A stretch of 41,008 nucleotides of DNA, from contig MVCR01000001.1 in assembly GCA_002050035.1 (NCBI GenBank), positions 1 through 41,008 of the forward strand, given 5' to 3'. The DNA comes from Planctomycetales bacterium 4484_113 (lineage in GTDB: Bacteria > 4484-113). Below the pieces are notes generated by a model. It did no database searches. It was given only the letters and a program-made list of their open reading frames with translations, and had not been told where the DNA came from. Made by a program: the position numbers and the translations under genes. This document shows positions 33,008-39,663 of this stretch, piece after piece. How positions within the stretch are numbered: the stretch's first letter is position 1; each line of letters opens with the position of its first letter.

Positions 33008-34174
33008 ATGACTGTTTCCATTCCGGAGGGCCAGGTTTACCTGGATAACGCCTCCACGTCGTATCCGAAGCCAGAATGCGTCTGTACCGCGGTGGCTCAG
33101 GCTGTGCGTGAAGTCGGCCTGACCACCGGAAGAGGAAAGTACTTCTCCCGCATCAATCCCGATGAAGTAGTCAAGCGAACCAGAGCCAAGATAGCTCGCC
33201 TGCTCAATATCCCCGATCACCACCGCGTCATCTTTACCTACTCCGCAACTGACAGCATCAATACAGCGTTCTTCGGATTGCTTGATCGTGGAGACGAAGT
33301 ACTCATCTCGCCGCTAGAGCATCATGCAGTTACTCGTGCCCTGCATTATCTCGGCAAGGAGCGCGGCGTGGGGTTCAAGAAACTGACGGCGGACGCTGAT
33401 GGCAGGGTGATTCCGGAGCGCATCGCGGAAGCCGTGAGCGATGCGACGAAGCTCATCTGCGTCTCGCACATCAGCAACGTATCGGGGACGGTGCAGCCGA
33501 TTGCCGACATCGGCGCGGAGGCGAAGCGACTGGGCATTCCCTTTATGCTGGATGCGGCGCAATCGGCGGGCTCTCACGCTATTGACGTGCAGGCAGCCAA
33601 TGTGTCTATCCTCGCGGCGCCGGGGCACAAGTCGCTGCTGGGGCTTCCGGGAACGGGCATACTCTATCTGGAGAAAGAGATTTCCCCACAGCCGTTCCGC
33701 GTTGGAGGCACCGGCAGCTTCAGCGAGCTTTACGAGCTTCCGCCGGAGGTGCCCACGTTCTACGAATCGGGCACTCCCAATGTGTTAGGGATTATCGCGC
33801 TCGACGCTTCGGTGGACTTCATCCTTGAAACGGGCGTCGCCGAGATTGAGCGCGTCGGTCATATCAAGCAGCGGCAGATGCTGGAACACCTCGTGGCAAT
33901 GCCACAGGTGGAGCTAATGGGTCCCACAGACAGCGAGATGCGCGGCTGCCCCATTGCGTTCAACGTCAAGGGGCGGGAGCCCTCGGAGATTGGAACAATC
34001 CTTGGCGAGAAGTATCACATCGCACATCGCGCGGGGCTGCACTGCGCTCCGTCGGCCCACGAGTTCTTCGGCACTCTGGAGCGTGGCGGAGCGGTGCGTG
34101 TAAGCCCGGCGTTCCTCACTCCCGACGATGATGTGGACTACTTCTGCGATGTGATGGATGAGATCCTAGGATAG
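33008..34174 (+). CDS. Cysteine desulfurase-like class V aminotransferase
   Basis: The 388-residue PLP enzyme related to SufS/Csd shows YLDNASTSYPKPE at the start, EHHAV (His105-106), the PLP Lys208 in GHKSLLGLPGTG, and the active-site Cys346 in HRAGLHCAPSAHEFFGT, with VRVSPAFL near the end. These fit the single-domain cysteine desulfurase family annotated beside selenium or sulfur-transfer genes, rather than IscS. It would take sulfur from cysteine as a persulfide. The next genes encode a Cys-rich protein and a radical SAM (iron-sulfur) enzyme, so a sulfur-supply role for them is tempting but unproven. Confidence 0.85.
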   Translation: MTVSIPEGQVYLDNASTSYPKPECVCTAVAQAVREVGLTTGRGKYFSRINPDEVVKRTRAKIARLLNIPDHHRVIFTYSATDSINTAFFGLLDRGDEVLISPLEHHAVTRALHYLGKERGVGFKKLTADADGRVIPERIAEAVSDATKLICVSHISNVSGTVQPIADIGAEAKRLGIPFMLDAAQSAGSHAIDVQAANVSILAAPGHKSLLGLPGTGILYLEKEISPQPFRVGGTGSFSELYELPPEVPTFYESGTPNVLGIIALDASVDFILETGVAEIERVGHIKQRQMLEHLVAMPQVELMGPTDSEMRGCPIAFNVKGREPSEIGTILGEKYHIAHRAGLHCAPSAHEFFGTLERGGAVRVSPAFLTPDDDVDYFCDVMDEILG

Positions 34175-34272
34175 GATTTCAGCCACCCAGAAAGAGGATT
34201 CCCCACCGCCTGAGCTTGACAATGGGGCCGGGGGTGCAATACAGGCTGATGGCGGGCACCGGGGAACAACCG

Positions 34273-34665
34273 ATGGCTCCGAGAAACGTACCGACAGAGG
34301 ATGCTGCGGTGGCAGGGCGAGATGCGGGCGCGGCTGCCAAGACAAAGCCGGTCCAACCGCCCAGCGCGCACCGGATGCAAATGGTCATTCCCACGAAGGT
34401 ACTTGTGGATGCTCTGATTCGCGCACTCTGCGCACCCGAGGTGGTCAAGCTCTACACGGATTCGCTGGCGGACGCTGTCAAAGAGCGTCTTCGCGCTACT
34501 CAGGAATGGGATACCGCCGAGATGACCGCGAGGATTATGGAGCGTATCCAGCGAAAGGACTTCGCTGAAGAGGTGGCGCAGCAGATAATCGATTCAGCGG
34601 TGGGATTCAAGAATAGAGTCGCCAAGGGCGAAAAAGGAGGGAACGACGAAGAAGGACCGGAGTAA
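34273..34665 (+). CDS. Small helical protein of unknown function
   Basis: The 130-residue protein is read from ATG 34273, which follows GGGGAA; a frame extension to 34216 crosses a TTGACA that may be the local -35. The first 35 residues are low-complexity (Ala, Lys, Pro); the rest (about 37-115) is amphipathic helix (VLVDALIRALCAPEVVKLYTD, VKERLRATQEWD, FAEEVAQQIIDSAVGF), ending in an acidic tail. No family recognised. It directly precedes the Cys-rich gene with overlapping coding if that gene starts near 34643, so it may be a chaperone, leader-binding or immunity partner; this is only an inference from position. Confidence 0.55.
   Translation: MAPRNVPTEDAAVAGRDAGAAAKTKPVQPPSAHRMQMVIPTKVLVDALIRALCAPEVVKLYTDSLADAVKERLRATQEWDTAEMTARIMERIQRKDFAEEVAQQIIDSAVGFKNRVAKGEKGGNDEEGPE
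34634..34640 (+). promoter_or_regulatory. Strong Shine-Dalgarno AAGGAGG inside the preceding gene
   Basis: It lies just upstream of two in-frame ACG codons (34643, 34646) of the Cys-rich frame and about 48 nt before the first conventional start (GTG 34688). If it is the real site, translation starts at a non-standard codon and adds about 14 lysine-rich residues. It may instead be fortuitous coding sequence. Confidence 0.35.
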
Positions 34666-34687
34666 GATTTCGGAGATTGCCTCCAAT

Positions 34688-35143
34688 GTGCGGGGGAGGC
34701 TCAAAGAGAAGGGAGAGCTGGGGTTCGGCAATGCTCATCGCCGCACCCGCGCTTTGCGGCCGATAACGAATCCATTCTCGGACATTGGTGATGGCTTTGA
34801 CTGCGTGTCCGCATACAGTTCCGGGTGCACTCAGGAGAATCCATTCGACGGCACTGACTGTTTGGACAATCACGGATACGACATCTGCGTATGCCAGGGC
34901 GAAGCAGAGTTCGATGCGGAGGCCTGTCCCCAAGTGGAACCTGGTGTTGGAGTGATCTGCACGGTGGACTTCTCCTGCGCCAACTTCGTTTGTGATGAGT
35001 TCAGGTGCGTCGATGAAGCTTTTAGCTGCACCGAGTATTCCGGTGCCTGTCGCGACGGCGATTGCCCTAACGGGAAGGACGCAAGCTTTACGTGCCCACA
35101 CTACTTCTCCTGCAAGTCCATCGGAACTGAGACTGCGTATTAG
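34688..35143 (+). CDS. Cys-rich protein with [F/Y]-x-C repeats, first part, ends at in-frame TAG
   Basis: From GTG 34688 the first 45 residues are basic and Cys-free (RGRLKEKGELGFGNAHRRTR), like a leader. Residues from about 37 onward hold 15 Cys, most in the pattern aromatic-x-Cys: FDC, FSC, FVC, FRC, FSC, FTC, FSC, with acidic spacers. A TAG at 35141-35143 stops it, but the same frame continues with the same repeat pattern to 35461. The gene after it begins 3 nt beyond 35461, not beyond 35143. The layout (leader, Cys-rich core, radical SAM gene downstream) suggests a ribosomal peptide substrate for thioether formation (sactipeptide or ranthipeptide kind). Disulfide-rich surface protein is the main alternative, though no signal peptide is visible. 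Confidence 0.6.
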   Translation: MRGRLKEKGELGFGNAHRRTRALRPITNPFSDIGDGFDCVSAYSSGCTQENPFDGTDCLDNHGYDICVCQGEAEFDAEACPQVEPGVGVICTVDFSCANFVCDEFRCVDEAFSCTEYSGACRDGDCPNGKDASFTCPHYFSCKSIGTETAY

Positions 35144-35461
35144 TGCGGAGCACCGCTAAACTACACCTGCCAGCGGCCTGCGCAATTCGCGGGTCAAAGG
35201 TTCTATAGCTGTGCTGGCCAACTTGCCGAGTATGATTGCATGGCTCAGAAATTCTGGTGTGGAGACACATATACTTGCTGGCGCCCGTTCCACTGCGATA
35301 ACACTGTAAACTGCGGAGCGTGCGAGGTGCCATCAGTGCACGCTTGTGCTGCCAGCTTTGCCGGGACCTTCGTGTGCACATCGGAGGAATTCTACCCGGG
35401 TCAAGAGGAGCGTGAAAGTGAAGAACGCTTCACCTGCTTTGGTGAATTCGCAGAGGAGTAG
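35144..35461 (+). CDS. Cys-rich protein, second part after the TAG codon
   Basis: Reading on in frame past the TAG gives 105 codons with 12 more Cys in the same pattern (YTC, YSC, YDC, FWC, YTC, FHC, FVC, FTC), ending with an acidic tail and a normal TAG at 35459-35461. The only internal ATG (35240) has no ribosome binding site and would omit four Cys repeats. The parts probably were, or are, one protein of about 260 residues with 27 Cys. Either a nonsense mutation or a sequencing error split it, or the codon is read through. Confidence 0.55.
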   Translation, partial: CGAPLNYTCQRPAQFAGQRFYSCAGQLAEYDCMAQKFWCGDTYTCWRPFHCDNTVNCGACEVPSVHACAASFAGTFVCTSEEFYPGQEERESEERFTCFGEFAEE

Positions 35462-35464
35462 TCC

Positions 35465-36349
35465 ATGAGCTACCCCGTTAAGACTAGAATCGGATTGATT
35501 CTGGCAGTTGCCTTCGCTGGAGTGGCATATCTGCCAACGAAAGGTCTAGCATCGCTAATCATGACTTCGTACGCTTCGCTACCAGACGCGCGAGTGTCCG
35601 TGGGGACGTTACAGACCAGAAGTACAGAGAAAGCCGCTCAAAAGAGAACGCTTCTCGAGGAGATACGGAACGCAAATGCGAACTGGCTTCTGCGCTGGGA
35701 AAGGGCACTCAACTACTCGGTCAGCTATCATTACGAGCGGATCCATATTGATGGCGACGGAGAAGAAGAAGCCGTATTCTCAGTTCCCCTGAAAGGACTC
35801 TACGATCGAGGTATCGATTTCCTTCCTGAAGGCCGACCTGCAGCGCGGCGACGGAGCTTCCCATCACCCATTGGGCAACTACGCGAGAGAATGGTCACCA
35901 AGATCCACCTGCAAACGCTCTCCCTCTTGGCAACGGACGTCCTTGTGGATGGGCCGTCTCTGCGAGTTTTAGGCGAGGATATGTGGATGCGCGAGACTTT
36001 TCTAGATGGACCTAAGGCTGTGCGGGTACTGGAGTTCTCCGATTACAACGGGGACTTCCATGCAAGGATGTTCAGCCAGGTGGATCACAAGGAAGAGTGG
36101 TATGACCCCGATGACCCGGCTGTCTGGTGGTATACAAGGGGTCCCGGTAGCCCAGACACTTACCTGGATTCGCGCCGAACCTGGAATGGCAGATTCATCC
36201 AGGGACTGCTCTTCGTTACTGAGACTTACGATTGGCGGGGAGAGTGGGTCTCGAGAATCAGGGATGTGAAAGTAGAGCGGCTTCCATACCTAGACTCGGA
36301 GTATGCGACTCGGATTAGCGTGCTCTATGGCGTGCCCTGGGCATTCTAG
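35465..36349 (+). CDS. Exported or membrane-anchored protein of unknown function
   Basis: The 294-residue protein starts at ATG 35465, 3 nt after the Cys-rich frame. A hydrophobic N-terminus (about 8-32: IGLILAVAFAGVAYLP) can be a signal peptide or anchor. The remainder is mixed alpha/beta with many Tyr, Trp and Arg (ANWLLRWERALNYSVSYHYER, DHKEEWYDPDDPAVWWYTRG, ETYDWRGEWVSRI). No Cys occurs in it, in contrast to its neighbours. No family recognised. It stops 2 nt before the radical SAM gene, so it is part of the same operon and may act at the envelope on the Cys-rich product. Confidence 0.6.
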   Translation: MSYPVKTRIGLILAVAFAGVAYLPTKGLASLIMTSYASLPDARVSVGTLQTRSTEKAAQKRTLLEEIRNANANWLLRWERALNYSVSYHYERIHIDGDGEEEAVFSVPLKGLYDRGIDFLPEGRPAARRRSFPSPIGQLRERMVTKIHLQTLSLLATDVLVDGPSLRVLGEDMWMRETFLDGPKAVRVLEFSDYNGDFHARMFSQVDHKEEWYDPDDPAVWWYTRGPGSPDTYLDSRRTWNGRFIQGLLFVTETYDWRGEWVSRIRDVKVERLPYLDSEYATRISVLYGVPWAF

Positions 36350-36351
36350 GA

Positions 36352-37101
36352 ATGCGCGTGAAGGAAACGAGCGAGAGCGCTGTCGGAGATGGAAGGACTC
36401 AACTAGCATCCGCACTTACCGCGAGCCTGATTGCGCGCTACTATTACCCTGTCGGGCACGTCGACCTCTTTATCACCGAGCGATGCAATCTTCGTTGTCC
36501 ATACTGCTTCGTGGAGAACAAGAAGGCGAAAGACATCAGTTTGGAAACGGCGTTCAATGCGATTGACTTCATCCTCAAGCACAGCGCCGAGGGCGCGAGC
36601 ATAGGGATTCTGCTCTTCGGCGGTGAGCCGTTCATCCGCTTCGATCTGATGAAGAGCATCACACTGTATGCGGTTGCGACGGCACAGCGGGAAGGAAGGT
36701 CGTTCTACTTCACGGTGACGACCAACGGAACACTGCTGGACCGGCAGAAGCTCGCTTTCTGCCGCGACTACGGCATCAAGTTCCTGCTGTCGTTAGACGG
36801 GGAACCTGAAAGCCACAACCTGAACCGTAAGTTCGCCAATGGTCGCGGGAGCTTCGAGGTCATTGCAGGTAAGATACCGCTGATGAAGTGCTACCAGCCC
36901 TGGCTCAGCGCTTGGGTGACACCCACGGCGGAGGCCATAGCGGGTGTTGTGAAAGACTCAGACCTATGCGCCGATTACATCATTCCTTCGGCGTTCAACC
37001 GCACAGTGGCAAAGCACGTGGCAACCTCGGTAGCCAAGGCTGCACACAAGACGGGTGTTGCTCGCCGAATGCCCAAGGGCACCAGCATCTATCACGTCTA
37101 G
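36352..37101 (+). CDS. Radical SAM enzyme, truncated and fused to a malic enzyme tail
   Basis: The chain has 249 residues. Cys45, Cys49 and Cys52 (ERCNLRCPYCF) form the CX3CX2C iron-sulfur site; GGEP (90-93), the TTNGTLL strand (123-129) and LLSLDGEPESHN (145-156) are typical of SPASM-type peptide maturases. Such enzymes are usually 350-450 residues with C-terminal Cys clusters. Here, after about residue 192, the sequence becomes AIAGVVKDSDLCADYIIPSAFN...AKAAHKTGVARR, which matches the C-terminus of NAD-dependent malic enzyme. The radical SAM C-terminal half is therefore missing. Function is doubtful unless the core barrel alone suffices. A deletion joining two genes in frame, or an assembly join, would explain it. 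Confidence 0.8.
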   Translation: MRVKETSESAVGDGRTQLASALTASLIARYYYPVGHVDLFITERCNLRCPYCFVENKKAKDISLETAFNAIDFILKHSAEGASIGILLFGGEPFIRFDLMKSITLYAVATAQREGRSFYFTVTTNGTLLDRQKLAFCRDYGIKFLLSLDGEPESHNLNRKFANGRGSFEVIAGKIPLMKCYQPWLSAWVTPTAEAIAGVVKDSDLCADYIIPSAFNRTVAKHVATSVAKAAHKTGVARRMPKGTSIYHV

Positions 37102-37109
37102 AAGAAGCG

Positions 37110-38063
37110 CTAATCCTCTGGTCTCGGCGGGCGGGCGTAGATACACCCCACATTGAGGTCGGCGTCCAGAGCTGGCTCATGGTAATCCAAGGCGGTGCGC
37201 ACATAGCTCACCTCGTGCCCCAGCACTGTGATCAGCGAAAGTCGTCCCCATTCTCCGGTCTCCTTGTACTCAGCCTTGATTGCTGAAGATGCCGCTTCAT
37301 CCTCTCCTTCAAGGTGAAGTGCAATGCTGCGGGCGCCATCGCCGGATTCAGTAATGGTCAGTGCAACCTTGACCTCTCCACTCACGCCCACTGGCTGGCC
37401 GTCTTCACCCCGATAATCGTAGTTGTAGCCGTACGCGAAGCTGTACTCGCCCTCCGCGAATGCCGGCATTTCCACCACAGTCGTAAACGCGCTGAAATCA
37501 GCTTCGATTGTTGACTCGACAGCGAATTCGGGTGGAACGTAATCAGGCGCCGCCTCGACGATGCGCCTCACCAACACCAAGCCATCCTCGCCGCGAATGT
37601 TCCGCATGACAATGATACCCTCCGGGTTAACCAGGAAAGTCGCTGGGATGGCGTGAACACCCCAGGCTTGAGCAAGCCGCGCCTTCCAGCCCCCGCCATC
37701 ACAGACTACAGGATAAGGGATGTCCTTATCAGCGATGAGTTTCTTCATTGCACCCAAGGTCCTCTCCGTATCGAGCGAGCAGGATATCATCCGGAACCGC
37801 GGATTGTCGAAGGACTTGAGGAAGGCTAGGACATGAGGCAGCTCATATACGCAGGGACCGCACCAGCTTGCCCAGAAATCCACCATCACGAACTTACCCT
37901 CGGCGTTCAGAGCTGCAAGGTCAACGAGATCACCATCAAGGTCGCTGCCGACAAACGCAGGAGCCCTAGCCCCTAGTGCAGTACCTACACTCCGCGCCTG
38001 CGCTGTTATACCCAAGAGCAATACAAGCACGACAGCAGCAATTGATGCACGATGAAGTCTCAC
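37110..38063 (-). CDS. TlpA-like periplasmic thioredoxin with C-terminal extension
   Basis: The 317-residue protein starts at GTG 38063 after AAGGAGGG. It has a signal peptide (about 5-23), then a TlpA/ResA-type redoxin domain (about 30-180) with the active site WASWCGPC (Cys68, Cys71), the CGPCVYELPHV helix and the cis-Pro segment AIPATFLVNPEG. The C-terminal 130 residues are a beta-rich domain of unknown function (VGVSGEVKVALTITESGDG). TlpA proteins are usually thiol reductants in the periplasm. It is convergent with the radical SAM operon, with 8 nt between the stops. A palindromic site lies before it. Confidence 0.88.
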   Translation of the reverse strand: MRLHRASIAAVVLVLLLGITAQARSVGTALGARAPAFVGSDLDGDLVDLAALNAEGKFVMVDFWASWCGPCVYELPHVLAFLKSFDNPRFRMISCSLDTERTLGAMKKLIADKDIPYPVVCDGGGWKARLAQAWGVHAIPATFLVNPEGIIVMRNIRGEDGLVLVRRIVEAAPDYVPPEFAVESTIEADFSAFTTVVEMPAFAEGEYSFAYGYNYDYRGEDGQPVGVSGEVKVALTITESGDGARSIALHLEGEDEAASSAIKAEYKETGEWGRLSLITVLGHEVSYVRTALDYHEPALDADLNVGCIYARPPRPED

Positions 38064-38076
38064 AGCAACCCTCCTT

Positions 38077-38095
38077 GTTCAGGTAGCACCTGAAC
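38077..38095 (-). promoter_or_regulatory. Perfect 8-3-8 palindrome upstream of the TlpA gene
   Basis: GTTCAGGT and ACCTGAAC flank a 3-nt spacer, directly before the AAGGAGGG ribosome site on the minus strand. A possible -10 (TATAGT) lies just upstream, so the palindrome would straddle or follow transcription start. It looks like a repressor operator or a 5' mRNA hairpin. Confidence 0.55.
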
Positions 38096-38118
38096 ACACT
38101 ATATTAGCATCTTAGAGG

Positions 38119-38168
38119 ATGCGGGCATTCTCCTCGATGAGAGCCATCCCGCATTGCCAATGAGAATG
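38119..38168. other. Interleaved inverted repeats (possible pseudoknot)
   Basis: Two 7-bp complementary pairs alternate: ATGCGGG (38119-38125) with CCCGCAT (38148-38154), and CATTCTC (38126-38132) with GAGAATG (38162-38168). The order A-B-A'-B' is that of an H-type pseudoknot, although the zero-length first loop is tight. It lies between two divergent genes. It could also be chance. Confidence 0.3.
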
Positions 38169-38318
38169 GAGCAAGATATTCGTTGCGTACACATGGAACC
38201 GGAACTAGCCCGACCCCCTATAGGAGAGAACGACGCCCTCCCGCTCCTGCGGTTAGACTTGCCCATCAGGGGAGATTTCACCCTTGTGCAGCAGAGTGAA
38301 AAGCGCCCCAGAAAGTGC

Positions 38319-38324
38319 TAGAAT
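38319..38324 (+). promoter_or_regulatory. -10 box TAGAAT for the serine-pathway genes
   Basis: TAGAAT with a partial -35 (GTGAAA, 17 nt upstream) lies 53 nt before the aminotransferase ATG. AAAGGAG provides the ribosome site. Confidence 0.45.
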
Positions 38325-38377
38325 TCAGAAGGACGTTTGTGACCTGTTACATTTGATCTCGATCAAAGGAGCCGCAT

Positions 38378-39553
38378 ATGCGCAAACATCATCTATTCAC
38401 ACCAGGACCCACGATGGTCCCTGCCGATGTCGCCTTGGCCGGCGCTCGCGACATGATCCACCATCGAACCGACGAGTTCAGATCGCTCTATGAAAAGTGT
38501 CATTCGCAGCTCCAGGAGCTGCTAGGAACTAAGCAGCCGGTCCTCACCCTGCTGGGCAGTGGCACCGCGGCAATGGAGGCAGCGATCGGCGGCATCCTTT
38601 CGCCTGGCGAGAGAATGATCGCCTTTAACGGCGGTAAGTTCGGCGAGCGCTGGGCCAAGATCGGGCGAACCTTGGGATGCGAGGTTCATGAAGTAATCTA
38701 CGAGTGGAGTGATTATACGAGCGTGGACAAGCTTGAACAGGCGCTCGAAGAATGTCCCGACGCGGTAGCTGTCTTCGTGCAACTCAGCGAGACCTCCAGC
38801 GGCATCGCCAATCCGGTGAAGGAGCTTGCTGAGATCTGCCGGGAGCATGACAAGCTCATTGTCGTAGACGGCATCAGCGGCTTTCCTGCAATGCCGTGCC
38901 CGATGGATGAATGGGGGCTGGACGTTATGGTTACTGCGAGCCAGAAGGGAATGATGATGCCACCTGGGCTCGGCATCATCGCCCTCAGCAAAAGGGCACA
39001 GGCAAGAGTCGAGCAGACGCCAGCCCGCATTTTCTACAACGACCTGAAGGCGCAGCTCAAAGCGCATGCCAAGAGCAATCACGCCTGGACCAGCGGCGTT
39101 AGCCTTCATCAGCAGCTCAGCGTGGCGCTGGATGAGCTACTTCGAGAGGGTCTCGACGCTGTCCATCGCCGCAGCCACATCCAGGGCGAGGCGGTACGCG
39201 GTGCCGCCAGGGCGCTCGGCTTCAAGCTGCTCAACGAGAAGCGCCCTGGTGACGTCCTGACCCCTGTGCTGATGCCGGAAGGAGTGAGGGGGAGCGAGGT
39301 GGCGAAGTACTGTCGCGCCAACTGGGGTATCTACTTCGCTGCGGGACAGGGAGATTATACTGACAAGATCGTTCGCATAGGGCATCTGGGCTATCAAGAC
39401 CATTTCGAGACCATTATGGCTGTCGCTGCCTTCGAGATGGCGATGAAGCATTTCGGTGCGGATATCGAGCTTGGCAAAGGCGTGAAGGTGGCGCAGGAGA
39501 TACTGATGGCGGACTTGGAAGCTCAAGCGAAGCGCACGGCTGCATCCAGCTGA
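38378..39553 (+). CDS. Class V aminotransferase, probable phosphoserine/serine-glyoxylate type
   Basis: The 391-residue PLP enzyme of the alanine-glyoxylate/serine-pyruvate aminotransferase family shows FTPGPTMVP at the start, GSGTAAMEAAI, QLSETSSGIANPV, VVDGISGFPA and Lys190 (TASQKGMMMPPGLG) as the PLP site, then HHAWTSGVSLHQQL-like and RIGHLGY segments. In several deep-branching bacteria this family replaces SerC beside serA, converting 3-phosphohydroxypyruvate to phosphoserine. The adjacent serA, 110 nt downstream, supports that role here. Confidence 0.85.
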   Translation: MRKHHLFTPGPTMVPADVALAGARDMIHHRTDEFRSLYEKCHSQLQELLGTKQPVLTLLGSGTAAMEAAIGGILSPGERMIAFNGGKFGERWAKIGRTLGCEVHEVIYEWSDYTSVDKLEQALEECPDAVAVFVQLSETSSGIANPVKELAEICREHDKLIVVDGISGFPAMPCPMDEWGLDVMVTASQKGMMMPPGLGIIALSKRAQARVEQTPARIFYNDLKAQLKAHAKSNHAWTSGVSLHQQLSVALDELLREGLDAVHRRSHIQGEAVRGAARALGFKLLNEKRPGDVLTPVLMPEGVRGSEVAKYCRANWGIYFAAGQGDYTDKIVRIGHLGYQDHFETIMAVAAFEMAMKHFGADIELGKGVKVAQEILMADLEAQAKRTAASS

Positions 39554-39614
39554 ACCTTCGCACGGCTCGTTCCCGTGACGCTTGCGCAGTCATTGACGGG
39601 ACAGTCCTGTGAAA

Positions 39615-39631
39615 AGCCGGTTAGGCCGGCT
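39615..39631. repeat. Short GC-rich hairpin between the aminotransferase and serA
   Basis: AGCCGG (39615-39620) and CCGGCT (39626-39631) with a TTAGG loop. No T-tract follows. It resembles the other REP-like hairpins of the window and occupies a 110-nt gap between two otherwise co-oriented genes. Confidence 0.35.
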
Positions 39632-39663
39632 GCGCTACTTAACATTAGACTATTGGAGGAATT

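Noticed and set aside
35141-35143. Firm claim of pyrrolysine at the TAG
   Set aside because: Pyrrolysine needs pyl genes, none of which are in the window, and other genes here end in TAG normally; mutation or error is at least as likely.
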